The notes below the pieces were generated by a model. The model saw only the letters and a list, made by a program, of their open reading frames with translations. It ran no database searches and was not told the origin of the DNA. Both the position numbers and the translations under genes were made by a program. A stretch of DNA of 64,000 nucleotides from Reyranella sp. CPCC 100927 (GTDB lineage: Bacteria > Pseudomonadota > Alphaproteobacteria > Reyranellales > Reyranellaceae), in assembly GCF_007859315.1 (NCBI RefSeq), contig NZ_VOHA01000029.1, positions 23,878-87,877 on the forward strand, given 5' to 3'. Shown here one piece after another: positions 53,040 through 62,053 of this stretch. Every line of letters begins with the position of its first letter. Positions within the stretch are counted from its first letter, which is position 1.

Positions 53040-54047
53040 TCAGTGATGATAGCCGCTGCCGGGTGTCACCTTGCCGCGGAACACCCAGTAGGCGTAGCCG
53101 GTGTAGATCAGGATGATCGGCAGCAGCACGGCAGCGCCGGCCAGCAGGAACTTCAGGCTCGCCTCGGGTGCGGCGGCGTACCAGATCGTGACCGACGGTG
53201 GCACGATGTGCGGATAGAGACTGATGCCGAGGCCGACATAGCTCAGCACGAAGAGCGCCAGCGCCAGCAGGAACGGCAGCAGCTCGCGGCGGTTGCGCAC
53301 GGCACGCCAGAAGCCGAACGCCGTTGCCGCCACCAGCAGTGGCACCGGTGCGGCGTACAGAACGGCCGGCCAGGCGAACCAGCGTTGGGCATACGTGGGA
53401 TTGAGCAGCGGCGTCACGGCGCTCACGATGACAATGAACGCCAGCAGCGCCGCGCCCAGCGGCAGGGACCAGCGAAAGCAGCGCGCCTGCAGGTCGCCCT
53501 GTGTCTTGTAGACCAGCCACGTCGCGCCCAGCAGCGTGTAGCCGGTCACCAGCGCCAGGCCGGTGAGCACGCTGAACGGCGTCAGCCAGTCCCACCAGCC
53601 GCCGGCATAGGCACGGTTCTCGATCCGGATGCCCTGTACCAGCGCGCCGAGCGCGATGCCCTGGCACAACGCGGCCACCAGCGAGCCGCCGGCGAAAGCG
53701 CCGTCCCAGAAGCGCCGGCCGCGATTCGTGCGGTGGCGGAACTCGAAGGCGACGCCGCGGAAGATCAGCGCCACCACCATCAAGGTGATGGGCATGTAGA
53801 GCGCCGGCAGCGCAATCGCATAGGCCAGCGGAAAGACCGCGAACAGCCCGCCGCCGCCCAGCACCAGCCAGGTCTCGTTGCCGTCCCACACCGGTGCGAT
53901 GCTGTCGATCGCCACATCGCGATCGTGCGGATCCTGCATCGCGGGAAAGAGGATGCCGATGCCGAGGTCGAAGCCGTCGAGGATCACGTAGGCCAGCACC
54001 GCGAACGCGATCAGGCCGGCCCACAGGAATGGCAGGTCGAAGGTCAT
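53040..54047 (-). CDS. cioB: Cytochrome bd-type quinol oxidase subunit II
   Basis: The 335-aa protein with about nine membrane spans begins with LPFLWAGLIAFAVLAYVILD followed by GFDLGIGILFP, the hallmark of CydB/CioB; WDGNETWLVLGGGGLFAVFP and AFEFRHR also match. It pairs with subunit I to reduce O2 with quinol. Its ATG overlaps the cioA stop by 4 bp (ATGA), so the two are translationally coupled. Confidence 0.96.
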   Translation of the reverse strand: MTFDLPFLWAGLIAFAVLAYVILDGFDLGIGILFPAMQDPHDRDVAIDSIAPVWDGNETWLVLGGGGLFAVFPLAYAIALPALYMPITLMVVALIFRGVAFEFRHRTNRGRRFWDGAFAGGSLVAALCQGIALGALVQGIRIENRAYAGGWWDWLTPFSVLTGLALVTGYTLLGATWLVYKTQGDLQARCFRWSLPLGAALLAFIVIVSAVTPLLNPTYAQRWFAWPAVLYAAPVPLLVAATAFGFWRAVRNRRELLPFLLALALFVLSYVGLGISLYPHIVPPSVTIWYAAAPEASLKFLLAGAAVLLPIILIYTGYAYWVFRGKVTPGSGYHH

Positions 54048-55456
54048 GGCGCCTCTCCACCTGCCGTCAGGCGGCCGACGGCACCGCCGACCAGTGCCGG
54101 TTTGGCGGCGTCGGCAACGGGTATCGGCCCGGGTTCGTCGGCCGTGGGCGCTTGGCGCATCAGGCGCATCAGGTAAAAGACGCCGGTGCCGAACACAGCG
54201 AAGTAGACGACCGCGAAGATGGCGAGCGACGTGGCCACCGCCGGCGCCGCGATCGGCGACACCGACTCGGATGTGCGCAGCAGGCCATACACCGTGTAGG
54301 GCTGCCGGCCGACCTCGGTCGTGATCCAGCCGGCGATCACGGCGATGAAGCCGGCCGGTCCCATGGCCACGGCGAAGCGGTGCAGCCACGGCGCATCGTA
54401 CAGAAAGCCGAGCCAGCGCCCCAGCAGGCTCCACAGGCCCAGCAACACCATCAGCACGCCGATGCCGACCATGATCCGGAACGACCAGAATACGATCGTG
54501 GCGTTGGGCCGGTCCTCGCGCGGCCATTCCTTCAGGCCTTTGATCTCGCCGTCCCATTCATGAGTCAGGATCAGGCTGCCCAGGCGCGGGATCTCAATGG
54601 CATAGCGGGTGGTCTCGGCCGCCATATCAGGCCAGCCGAAAAGAATGAGGGGTGCACCGCGCTGGGTCTCGAAGTGGCCTTCCATCGCGGCGATCTTGGC
54701 CGGCTGGTGCTTCAGCGTATTGAGCCCATGAAAATCACCGACGACGATCTGCAGCGGCGCCACCAGGGCTGCCATCCACATCGCCATGGAGAACATCGTG
54801 CGCGCCGATCCGTTGTAGCGGTCGCGCAGCAGATGCCAGGCGCCGACCGCGCCCACGACCAGCGCCGTCGTGAGGTAGGCCGCCAGCACCATGTGCACCA
54901 GGCGATAGGGGAATGACGGGTTGAAGACGATGGCCCACCAGTCGACCGGCACGAACTGCCCGTTGGGCGCCACGGCATGTCCAGTCGGTGTCTGCATCCA
55001 GCTGTTGGCCGACAGGATCCAGAACGCCGAGATCAACGTGCCGATGGCCACCATCATGGTGGCGAAGAAATGCAGGCCACGGCCGACACGGTTCATGCCG
55101 AACAGCATCACGCCCAGGAAGCCGGCCTCGAGGAAGAACGCCGTCAGCACTTCGTAGCCCATCAGCGGGCCGAGGATCGGTCCGGTGCGGTCGGCATAGG
55201 GGCCCCAGTTGGTGCCGATCTGGTAGGCCATCACCACGCCCGACACGACACCCATGCCGAACACCAGTGCAAATATCTTCAGCCAGTAGCGGAAGACCCG
55301 CAGGTAGACATCGCGGCCGGTCCACAGCCACAGCCCTTCGAGCACGGCCAGATAGCTGGCCAAACCGATCGAAAACGCCGGAAAGACAATGTGGAACGTG
55401 ATGACGAAGGCGAACTGAAAGCGCGCCAACAGCAAGGCATCGAAGAGGTCGGGCAT
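54044..55456 (-). CDS. cioA: Cytochrome bd-type quinol oxidase subunit I, cyanide-insensitive type
   Basis: ATG 55456 gives 470 aa. The haem ligand His is in FQFAFVITFHIVFPAFSIG, the second region is FPYRLVHMVLAAY, and GWITTEVGRQPYTVYG carries the quinol-site segment. The Q-loop between helices 6 and 7 is short (HEWDGEIKGLKEWPREDRPN), characteristic of CioA rather than E. coli long-loop CydA. The enzyme supports respiration at low oxygen or in the presence of cyanide, without pumping protons. First gene of cioAB-DUF2474. Confidence 0.95.
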   Translation of the reverse strand: MPDLFDALLLARFQFAFVITFHIVFPAFSIGLASYLAVLEGLWLWTGRDVYLRVFRYWLKIFALVFGMGVVSGVVMAYQIGTNWGPYADRTGPILGPLMGYEVLTAFFLEAGFLGVMLFGMNRVGRGLHFFATMMVAIGTLISAFWILSANSWMQTPTGHAVAPNGQFVPVDWWAIVFNPSFPYRLVHMVLAAYLTTALVVGAVGAWHLLRDRYNGSARTMFSMAMWMAALVAPLQIVVGDFHGLNTLKHQPAKIAAMEGHFETQRGAPLILFGWPDMAAETTRYAIEIPRLGSLILTHEWDGEIKGLKEWPREDRPNATIVFWSFRIMVGIGVLMVLLGLWSLLGRWLGFLYDAPWLHRFAVAMGPAGFIAVIAGWITTEVGRQPYTVYGLLRTSESVSPIAAPAVATSLAIFAVVYFAVFGTGVFYLMRLMRQAPTADEPGPIPVADAAKPALVGGAVGRLTAGGEAP

Positions 55457-55604
55457 GCCGTCTCTCCCGATGCGCCGGCGAGCCCGGCACATCATTTCAT
55501 TCTGATCATCCTAACGCGTTTCGTATTTAAGCGACAGCCGGACGATTGGCGCGGGGACGCGTTGTCGCTGCGACAGGTGTGCAACTGTGAATGTTGCGAC
55601 ACGT

Positions 55605-55685
55605 CGTCATCCCGAGCGCAGCGAGGGATCGCCGCGCAACAGAGACTCCCTTCGCGAAAGATCCCTCGCAGCGCTCGGGATGACG
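55605..55685. repeat. Dispersed palindromic repeat, copy 2
   Basis: Arms 55605-55630 and 55660-55685 (CGTCATCCCGAGCGCAGCGA...) are inverted with one mismatch. Same family as the elements at 44401 and 61975; centres differ, so only the arms are conserved. Confidence 0.9.
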
Positions 55686-55701
55686 GGCCCTGGCCGGGAG
55701 T

Positions 55702-56457
55702 CTACACCGCGACTTTTTCCAGCAGATCCACCAGCGGGCCGGGTGCTGTCACCATGGCGTCGTGGCCGGTGGCCAGCTCGCGAATCTGCCAGCCGAGGTT
55801 CACCTGTGCCATGCGCCGGAACAGTGCGTGGTCCATCATCGCCGGCCGGTTGCAGGCGACGTAGATGCACCGGATGCCGTTGCCGACCGGGTTCTGCAGG
55901 ATCAGCGGCGGCTCGAAGGTGCGGGCCGGATGGGCGGTGAGGTTCTGCTGAACCCAGGCCAGGTCAGCCGGGTTGGGAATGCCGAAATTCGTTGCCGGCG
56001 GCGGCGGGATCGCGGCTGGCCGTCGCGGATCGCGGCCGGCCGGCAGCCCCAGGCTCTGGCCGCTCTCCAGCACCACGGCATCGAGGAACACCAGGCGGCG
56101 CAGGCGCTGCGGCACGCGGTCGGCAACACCGGTGATCACCGCGCCGGCGTAGGAGTGCCCCACCAGTACGGTATTCCACAGCTTGCGCGTGCTCAGCAGG
56201 TCGACGATCTCCTCGATGTGCGTGTCGAGCGTGATGGCGTCGCTGAGTTCGCCGACACGCTCGCCGACTCCCGCCAGGGTCGGTGCTTCGACGCGATGCC
56301 CGCGCGACTCCAGCATGGGCACCACGCGCTGCCAGCACCAGGCGCCGTGCCAGGCACCGTGGATCAGTACGAAACTGTAGGCTTCCTGGGCGCGTGCCGT
56401 GGTGGCGCCTGCCAACGTTGCGACGGTCGCGGTGCGCAGGAAGGAACGGCGATGCAT
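55702..56457 (-). CDS. Tat-exported alpha/beta-hydrolase (esterase-like)
   Basis: ATG 56457 has GGAG five bases upstream and yields a Tat signal (MHRRSFLRTATVATLAGATT, cleavage near ARAQ). The mature enzyme has FVLIHGAWHGAWCWQRVVPM, the nucleophile Ser in LVGHSYAGAVITGVAD and a late His in LATGHDAM. Similar to EstC/methylesterase-type hydrolases. It may hydrolyse an ester or polymer fragment in the periplasm. The TetR gene just upstream on the same strand may co-regulate it. Confidence 0.88.
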   Translation of the reverse strand: MHRRSFLRTATVATLAGATTARAQEAYSFVLIHGAWHGAWCWQRVVPMLESRGHRVEAPTLAGVGERVGELSDAITLDTHIEEIVDLLSTRKLWNTVLVGHSYAGAVITGVADRVPQRLRRLVFLDAVVLESGQSLGLPAGRDPRRPAAIPPPPATNFGIPNPADLAWVQQNLTAHPARTFEPPLILQNPVGNGIRCIYVACNRPAMMDHALFRRMAQVNLGWQIRELATGHDAMVTAPGPLVDLLEKVAV

Positions 56458-56552
56458 GGGCGCTCCGGGCGTTGTGTTCTTCATGTGGTGGAGGCGCCAC
56501 CAGGCTGGAGGACATTGACGCTGCCGCCCATGGCAGCTTTGCGGCAAGCTGC

Positions 56553-57218
56553 TCACGTTCTCGCGAGCGGATTCGTGTCGGTGCGCGGGGTGCGTTTCGA
56601 TGAGCCTGCATAGGTGCGCAAGACGCGATCGGCGATCTCGATCCTGTCGCGGCCGCCGTCAATCGAGGACGGCACCTGCCCGTCGATCAGCAGGTTGGCC
56701 AGGCCGTGCACGAAGGACCAGGCACTGACAGCCATCAGGTCGACGTCGTTCCCGCCGGCAACGGCGGCAACCCGTGTGCGCAGCGCCGCGAAACTGGCAG
56801 ACGACGCCGCGCGCAGCTCGGCGAAGCCGGCTTTGTCGATTGCATCGGAGAACATCAGCCGGAAGATCGTGGGGTCATCCAGCGCGAACCCGACATAGGC
56901 GAGGCCCGCGCCATGCAGGCTGTCGCGTGCATCGACCGCCATGCGCGCCGCCAGCCGACGAAACCCCTCGGCGGCCAGCGCCGCCAGCAGGGCCTCGCGC
57001 GTGGCGAAATGCTTGTAGGGCGCGTTATGCGAAACGCCGAGCCGGCGCGCCACCTCACGCAAGCTCAGCGCTGCCGGGCCCTGCTGATCCAGCAGCCGTT
57101 TGCCTTCCTCCAGCAGCGCTGCCCGCAGGTCGCCGTGATGATAGCGGTTGGCCGGCTTGGCGCGCGGCCGGCGCCGGCGCGGCGGCGCTGCTTCGGCTGA
57201 AGCGGAATCGGTCATCAC
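56553..57218 (-). CDS. TetR-family transcriptional regulator (TetR_C_33-like)
   Basis: The 221-aa protein has a basic leader (RRRRPRAKPANRYHHGDLRA), an HTH (LSLREVARRLGVSHNAPYKHF) and a ligand domain with SAWSFVHGLANLLIDGQV. The YHHGDLRAALL-type start and APYKHF are typical of this TetR branch. Two adjacent ATGs (57218, 57215) are possible starts. Likely targets are the downstream esterase and the divergent AhpD-like gene. Confidence 0.9.
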   Translation of the reverse strand: MMTDSASAEAAPPRRRRPRAKPANRYHHGDLRAALLEEGKRLLDQQGPAALSLREVARRLGVSHNAPYKHFATREALLAALAAEGFRRLAARMAVDARDSLHGAGLAYVGFALDDPTIFRLMFSDAIDKAGFAELRAASSASFAALRTRVAAVAGGNDVDLMAVSAWSFVHGLANLLIDGQVPSSIDGGRDRIEIADRVLRTYAGSSKRTPRTDTNPLART

Positions 57219-57350
57219 GTTCCGGGCATGAAGTTGACATCGACAACACTACGACGCGGATCGCCGGCTGGCAAATGCAAGGCTTGGGTTGATGGTGGCA
57301 GGTCGCGGCCGCATGCTGAGGCTGTTGTTCAAACACGGCGGAGAGAGTCC

Positions 57351-57755
57351 ATGTCTGACGGTTTCCTGATCGAGTACGACGCGGCGGCGCCCGAGGCGAA
57401 GGCGGTGTTCGACGAGATCGCGGCGGCGCGTGGCATCGATCCGCGGCAGGTCAACAATTTCTGGAAGGCGATGGCACGCCACCCGGCGCAGATGCGGCGC
57501 ATGTGGTCGACCATGCGCGCCGTGATGACCGACGGCGCGCTCGACATGCGCACCAAGGAGATGATCTACCTCGCGGTCTCGGTGACCAATGCCTGCGACT
57601 ATTGTGTGGCCTCGCACACGGCGCAGGCGCGCAAGCGGGGGATGACCGAGGACATGTTCGGTGAACTCATGGCCGTCGTGGGCCTCGCCAACGAAACCAA
57701 CCGACTGGCCAACGGCTATCGGGTACCTGTCGACGACGTGTTCAAGGTACCCTGA
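57351..57755 (+). CDS. AhpD/carboxymuconolactone-decarboxylase-like protein
   Basis: ATG 57351 after GGAGAGAG. The 134-aa protein carries the AhpD active-site pattern E(7)CxxC(3)H: KEMIYLAVSVTNACDYCVAS H. Such proteins are peroxidase-linked disulfide reductases or related enzymes; the CMD domain alone does not imply a decarboxylase. Divergent from the TetR gene. Confidence 0.9.
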   Translation: MSDGFLIEYDAAAPEAKAVFDEIAAARGIDPRQVNNFWKAMARHPAQMRRMWSTMRAVMTDGALDMRTKEMIYLAVSVTNACDYCVASHTAQARKRGMTEDMFGELMAVVGLANETNRLANGYRVPVDDVFKVP

Positions 57756-57853
57756 CACTGCCAACAAAAATCGAGGGATGCGGTCGGCGGTGGCGCCGTA
57801 AGCAGCCATAAGACGGCACCGCTTCCGCTGTCGATTGTCCCCGAGGACCCCTC

Positions 57854-58225
57854 ATGTCCGTAGCCTCTCGCGTTTCGCTCCTGACCATGTTGAGCGCGCT
57901 CGTCGTTGCCGGTCTGTCGAGTGCCGCCTCGGCACAGGGCCTGAACACCGGTTACACTGGTACCCGCACGCCGGTCGTCGACTGGCGGGAGCGCCATCAG
58001 CAGGACCGCATCTATGCCGGCGTGCGTGACGGTTCGCTGACGCCGCGCGAATATCGTCGCCTGGAATGGGGCGAGTCCCGCATCCGCGGCGCCGAAGCGC
58101 GCTACAAGGCCGATGGTGTCGTGACGCGGGGCGAACGCGCGCGTCTGGACGGCATGCTCGACCGGGAGAGCCGGGCCATCTATCGCAACCGTCACGATGA
58201 ACAGCGTGTGGGCTGGCGGCGCTGA
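57854..58225 (+). CDS. Secreted hypothetical protein, 123 aa
   Basis: A signal peptide (LTMLSALVVAGLSSAASA, cleavage before QGLN) precedes an arginine-rich, helical mature chain with repeated basic/acidic spacing (DGSLTPREYRRLEWGESRIR and DGVVTRGERARLDGMLDRES), two approximate copies of a D-G-(S/V)-(L/V)-T-x-x-E unit. This resembles small periplasmic proteins with calcium-like or stress-related helical repeats, but no family is assigned. Confidence 0.7.
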   Translation: MSVASRVSLLTMLSALVVAGLSSAASAQGLNTGYTGTRTPVVDWRERHQQDRIYAGVRDGSLTPREYRRLEWGESRIRGAEARYKADGVVTRGERARLDGMLDRESRAIYRNRHDEQRVGWRR

Positions 58226-58280
58226 ACCGCGATAGCCGTTGCCACGGCCGGCCCATCCAGGCCGGTCGCGGCGCGCGCCA

Positions 58281-59249
58281 TCAGGGCGCTTGCTGCAGGC
58301 GGGCCAGGAATTGGCGGACGCGGGCGGCATTGGTGCCCAGGTCGCTGACGCCAACGCGGGATCGCGAGCGGATGTCGATCTTCGTTCCGCCGCTCACCGG
58401 CGTCAGCCGGACGACGATATCGTCCTTGAAGCCGAACCACCGGGTGATGGCAACGGCTTCCAGCCGGCCCTGTGCCGTGTCCTCGCCCACGATCTCCCAG
58501 CCCAATGCGCGCGCGGTGCGCTCGATGCGAGCAAAGGCCTCGGCCGCCGGCTCCTTCAAGGTCAGCGATCGGATATCCGGGTAGCCCGCCCGCTGTGCCG
58601 CCGCGACAGGCTCACCCGCATAGTCACCGCCATTGCCGCTGTCGTTTGATGTGCGCAAGGCCATGAAGGCCGGCGGGTGGAGCGTATCGGTGGTGATGTC
58701 GTTGATGCGGGGCAGGGTGTCGGCCGCGATCCGCCAGTTCAGCGGCACGTAGGCGGCGGCGATGCCCAGCGTGACGCCCACCAGGGTGGAGAGCAGCCCC
58801 GGCCGTGCCGTTCCGGCAGGCTGTGCCGCGGCCCACAGAATGCCCAGCGCGACAGCGACCAGGGCGCCGATACCGGCAATGCCCAGCAGCTTCATGGAGT
58901 CGGTGCGGGCGCCCAGGCTGGGTACCGCGCGCGACGCCAGGAAGATCACCGTCACGCCGAACACGCACAGCACGGCCGCGCGATACAGCCATCCGATGCC
59001 GGTGGCGATGATGGTGCGGCGGTATTCGCGCGCGGGCAGCAGCAACGACAGCGCCAGTCCACCGATGATGGCAGCCAACGCCGCCGACGTGCCGAGGCCG
59101 AACGTTGTCTGGATGCCGGCGACGTCGATGAAACCGCGGCGGTAGGCCGGACCCGTCGAAGCGATCGTGAGCGCCGCGAGCCACCCCAGGCCGAACACCA
59201 GCCGAGCCAGGCGTACCTTGGCTGGGCTGGGCGGACGGCGGCTCGGCAT
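58281..59249 (-). CDS. DUF1499 membrane-anchored protein
   Basis: The 322-aa protein has about four membrane segments in residues 15-175 (VFGLGWLAALTIAS, AAIIGGLALSLLLP, AGIGALVAVALGILWAAAQP) and a soluble C-terminal DUF1499 domain (180-322; INDITTDTLHPPAFMAL, FGFKDDIVVRLTPVSGGTKI, DIRSRSRVGVSDLGTNAARV). The domain occurs in many proteobacteria and plants and is uncharacterised. Confidence 0.88.
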   Translation of the reverse strand: MPSRRPPSPAKVRLARLVFGLGWLAALTIASTGPAYRRGFIDVAGIQTTFGLGTSAALAAIIGGLALSLLLPAREYRRTIIATGIGWLYRAAVLCVFGVTVIFLASRAVPSLGARTDSMKLLGIAGIGALVAVALGILWAAAQPAGTARPGLLSTLVGVTLGIAAAYVPLNWRIAADTLPRINDITTDTLHPPAFMALRTSNDSGNGGDYAGEPVAAAQRAGYPDIRSLTLKEPAAEAFARIERTARALGWEIVGEDTAQGRLEAVAITRWFGFKDDIVVRLTPVSGGTKIDIRSRSRVGVSDLGTNAARVRQFLARLQQAP

Positions 59250-59391
59250 GTGTGCGAGTCTAACACAGCCTCATGCGCGCGATAGGCGCGCACCCGGGTT
59301 ATTGAAGTGGCAACGACACGACGATTCATCGTCCGTGGTCAAATCGCGCGCCGATGCGTGATCATCCGGTAGATTCGAATGGCGGCACGGC

Positions 59392-59418
59392 ATGTTCCAT
59401 TGGGTTCATTTGGAACAT
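59392..59418. promoter_or_regulatory. Dyad ATGTTCCA-N11-TGGAACAT
   Basis: A perfect 8-bp interrupted inverted repeat in the 222-bp gap between the DUF985 and DUF1499 genes (both minus strand). It may be a binding site for the DUF1499 gene promoter or a weak hairpin after the DUF985 gene. Nothing else is seen in this gap. Confidence 0.35.
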
Positions 59419-59471
59419 AAGGTGCAAATGCGCTTCGCCGCCCGGCATTCACCCATCAACCCGGGCATCCG

Positions 59472-59909
59472 TCAGCCTGGCAGCTCCTGGCCGGGCGACC
59501 AGCCGGCAGGCGCCAGGGTGAACCCGGCGAATTCGAACGCCGGGGACACCGTGCAACCGACCAGCGTCCAGGGTCCCAGCGTTCGCGCCGCCTGCCAGGC
59601 CCGCGTCGGCACGACGGCCTGCGGCTGCTGTCCGCCGGCGAAGTCGGTGCCCAGGATCACGCAGCGCGTGGTACGGCCGTCGTCCGAGATCGCGAGTTCC
59701 AGGGGCGCGCCAGCGTACCAGTGCCAGATCTCGACGGCGTCGACGGCATGCCAGTGCGAGCGTTCGCCCGCCTTCAGCAGGAAGTAGATGGCCGTCGTGG
59801 CGCCGCGGGCAGTGCCGTCGGCCGGCGGCGCGCGATAGGTCTCGACGAAATGGCCGCCTTCGGGATGCGGTTGCAGCCCGAGGCGGCGGATCAGGTCGTC
59901 GGCATCCAC
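59472..59909 (-). CDS. DUF985 cupin protein
   Basis: Starts at GTG 59909, as no ATG is available. The 145-aa protein has the DUF985 pattern: LGLQPHPEGGHFVETYRA, TAIYFLLKAGERSHWHAVDA, EIWHWYAG, TLVGCTVSPAFEFAGF. It is a RmlC-like cupin of unknown role, sometimes linked to carbohydrate or thiol metabolism. The GST gene lies 12 bp upstream on the same strand, so they probably form an operon. Confidence 0.9.
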   Translation of the reverse strand: MDADDLIRRLGLQPHPEGGHFVETYRAPPADGTARGATTAIYFLLKAGERSHWHAVDAVEIWHWYAGAPLELAISDDGRTTRCVILGTDFAGGQQPQAVVPTRAWQAARTLGPWTLVGCTVSPAFEFAGFTLAPAGWSPGQELPG

Positions 59910-59921
59910 GGCGCGGTAACG

Positions 59922-60539
59922 TCAGCCGGGCGGCAGCGTCGACTTCATCGACGGACGCTGGGCGAACTTGTCATACCAGGCCGTGAGCTTCTTGCGCCTC
60001 TTGCGCCAGCCCTCGTCGGCATAGCGGAAGTCGAGATAGCCCAGCGCGCAGGCGAACGTGATGTGCCCGATGGTGGGCGCGCCCCTGAGCGTGCCGGCTT
60101 CCTTCTCCATCTGGTCAAGCGCCCAGCGGATCTTCTTCATCTGCGCTTCCTGCCAGGCCGGGCTGCGCATGGGCTCCTCGCGCAAGGTATTCTCGTAGCG
60201 CAGCAGGATCGCAGCGTCGATCAGGCCGTCGGCCAGGGCCTGCTGGCGCAGCGCGTTGAACCGCGCCTTGCCCTTGGCCGGGAAGAATTTCTTCTTGCGG
60301 TGCTTGCTGTCGAGGTACTCGCAAATCACCGGCGAGTCGTAGAGGTCCAGTCCCTCGGCCTTCAGCGCCGGGACCTTGACCAGCGGATTGATCTTGGCGA
60401 CCGCCGGGTTCGGTGCCACGGGCGTGGTGGATACCGTTACCTTGTCGATCTTCTTGTCGAGGCCGGCCTCGATCGCCAGCACCATCACCTTGCGCACGTA
60501 GGGCGAGGTCGGCGAGTACATCAGTTTCATATTGGCCAT
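59922..60539 (-). CDS. Glutathione S-transferase family protein
   Basis: The 205-aa protein begins MKLMYSPTSPYVRKVMVLAI (start ATG 60539, or the fourth-codon ATG), a thioredoxin-like GST domain with SP.S..VRKV in place of a Cys, then NPLVKVPALKAEGLDLYDSP VICEYLD and a helical C-domain. Probably co-transcribed with the DUF985 cupin gene. Confidence 0.9.
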   Translation of the reverse strand: MANMKLMYSPTSPYVRKVMVLAIEAGLDKKIDKVTVSTTPVAPNPAVAKINPLVKVPALKAEGLDLYDSPVICEYLDSKHRKKKFFPAKGKARFNALRQQALADGLIDAAILLRYENTLREEPMRSPAWQEAQMKKIRWALDQMEKEAGTLRGAPTIGHITFACALGYLDFRYADEGWRKRRKKLTAWYDKFAQRPSMKSTLPPG

Positions 60540-60671
60540 ACGCTATCCTTCTCCCCTTGGGTTTACGTTCTGTCACCGTGCGTGGGCGCGGCGCGACGTT
60601 AGCACCGCTGTTTCGGGCAAGTCACGGCCGGTACGGGGTGAAATCATCAAACCGTGCTATATATTAGGGGC

Positions 60672-61442
60672 ATGTTCACCGACGTCGTCGACCTGCGCGA
60701 CTTCTACGCCGAGACCGTGGGCCAGGTGACCCAGCGGCTGCTGCGGGCGCAGTTGCGCGAACTGTGGCCCGACGTGCGCGGCCTGCGGGTTGCCGGCCTG
60801 GGGTACGCGGTGCCGTTCCTGCGGCCGTTCATGGATGAGTCCGAACGGGTCCTGGCCCTGATGCCGGCGGCGCAGGGCGTGCTGCCGTGGCCCAACGAAC
60901 GCGCCAACCTCGCCACCCTGGTCGAGGAGATCGACCTGCCGTTGCCCGACCGCTCGATCGATCGCCTGTTGATCGTGCATGCGCTGGAATGCGCCGAACA
61001 GATCCGGCCGCTGCTGCGCGAAGCCTGGCGCGTGCTGGCCGACGGCGGGCGGATGCTGGTCGTGGTGCCCAACCGCACCGGCCTGTGGGCGCAGTTCGAT
61101 CGCTCGCCGTTCTATCACGGCCATCCCTATTCGGCGCGCCAGCTCGCCATCCTGCTGCGCGCCAACATGTTCACGCCGCTGCGCGAGGCGCGCGCCCTCT
61201 ATCTGCCGCCGACCCGGTCGCGGCTGATGCTGAGCCTGGCGCCCACCGTCGAGAAGATGGGCCGGCGCCTGTTCAGCCGTTTCGCCGGCGTGGCGGTCGT
61301 CGAGGCCGGCAAGCAGATCCACGCCGGCGTCGTTGCTCATCATCCTGCGCCGGCCCGCCCGCGCCTGCGGGTGGCGCACTCGCGCGGCCCGTCGCCGGCG
61401 GCCGGCCGTATCGTGCCACCCTCGGCGCGATCGACCGACTGA
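60672..61442 (+). CDS. Class I SAM-dependent methyltransferase
   Basis: ATG 60672 (MFTDVVDLRDFYAETVGQVT) is a start typical of an alphaproteobacterial methyltransferase family. The 256-aa protein has a weak motif I (LRVAGLGYAVPFLRPF), LPLPDRSIDRLLIVHALECA, REAWRVLADGGRMLVVVPNR and a C-terminal proline/arginine-rich tail. Commonly annotated as methyltransferase type 11. The family often neighbours hydroxyacylglutathione hydrolase; that gene is not present here. Confidence 0.85.
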   Translation: MFTDVVDLRDFYAETVGQVTQRLLRAQLRELWPDVRGLRVAGLGYAVPFLRPFMDESERVLALMPAAQGVLPWPNERANLATLVEEIDLPLPDRSIDRLLIVHALECAEQIRPLLREAWRVLADGGRMLVVVPNRTGLWAQFDRSPFYHGHPYSARQLAILLRANMFTPLREARALYLPPTRSRLMLSLAPTVEKMGRRLFSRFAGVAVVEAGKQIHAGVVAHHPAPARPRLRVAHSRGPSPAAGRIVPPSARSTD

Positions 61443-61480
61443 TCCTTCCATCGCCCGCCTGCGCCGTGCCGGAGTCGTCC

Positions 61481-61969
61481 GTGAGCGAATCGTCTGTCTT
61501 CGACCGCATTGTCGATCTGCTGCGCCGCGAGAACGCAACGTTCCGCGTCATCGAGCACGAGCCGGAGGGACGCTCCGATAGGATCAGCGTGATCCGCGGC
61601 AACAATCCCGACCAGGCCGCCAAGGCGATGGTGCTGGATGTGCGCGGCGAGGGCAGCGGGCGCCGGCACGTGCTCGCCATCCTGCCCGGCAGCCGCAAGC
61701 TCGATTTCAATGCCGTCGCGCAGCACTTCGGCGCGCGCAAGTGCGGCTTCGCCAATCCCGAGACGGCGCAGCAGATCACCGGCTGCGCCATGGGCAGCGT
61801 GCCGCCGTTTACGTTCGACGATGCACTCTCGATCATCGTCGATCCCGACCTGCTGGCGCACACGACCATCTTCTTCAACGCCGGCCGCCTGGACCGCTCG
61901 ATGGAGATGGACACCCAGGACTGGCTGCGCGTCGCCAAGCCGGTGGAAGCGAGAATCGCCAGCCGTTGA
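61481..61969 (+). CDS. YbaK/EbsC-type aminoacyl-tRNA deacylase
   Basis: GTG 61481 starts a 162-aa protein with the YbaK/ProX editing fold: FRVIEHEPEGRSDRISVIRG, KAMVLDVRGEGSGRRHVLAI, CAMGSVPPFTF and a closing FNAGRLDRSMEMDTQDW. Free-standing members hydrolyse misacylated tRNA (for example Cys- or Ala-tRNA(Pro)). It follows the methyltransferase after 38 bp and may be co-transcribed. Confidence 0.85.
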   Translation: MSESSVFDRIVDLLRRENATFRVIEHEPEGRSDRISVIRGNNPDQAAKAMVLDVRGEGSGRRHVLAILPGSRKLDFNAVAQHFGARKCGFANPETAQQITGCAMGSVPPFTFDDALSIIVDPDLLAHTTIFFNAGRLDRSMEMDTQDWLRVAKPVEARIASR

Positions 61970-61974
61970 ATGAT

Positions 61975-62048
61975 CTGTCATCTCGAGCGTAGCGAGGGAT
62001 CTAGTCTAGGAACGGCGCCTGGATCCCTCGCTGCGCTCGGGATGACAG
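61975..62048. repeat. Dispersed palindromic repeat, copy 3
   Basis: Arms 61975-62000 and 62023-62048 (CTGTCAT.TCGAGCG.AGCGAGGGAT) form an inverted repeat with two or three mismatches. It lies between the convergent deacylase and metW genes and may terminate both. Confidence 0.9.
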
Positions 62049-62053
62049 CGTCG

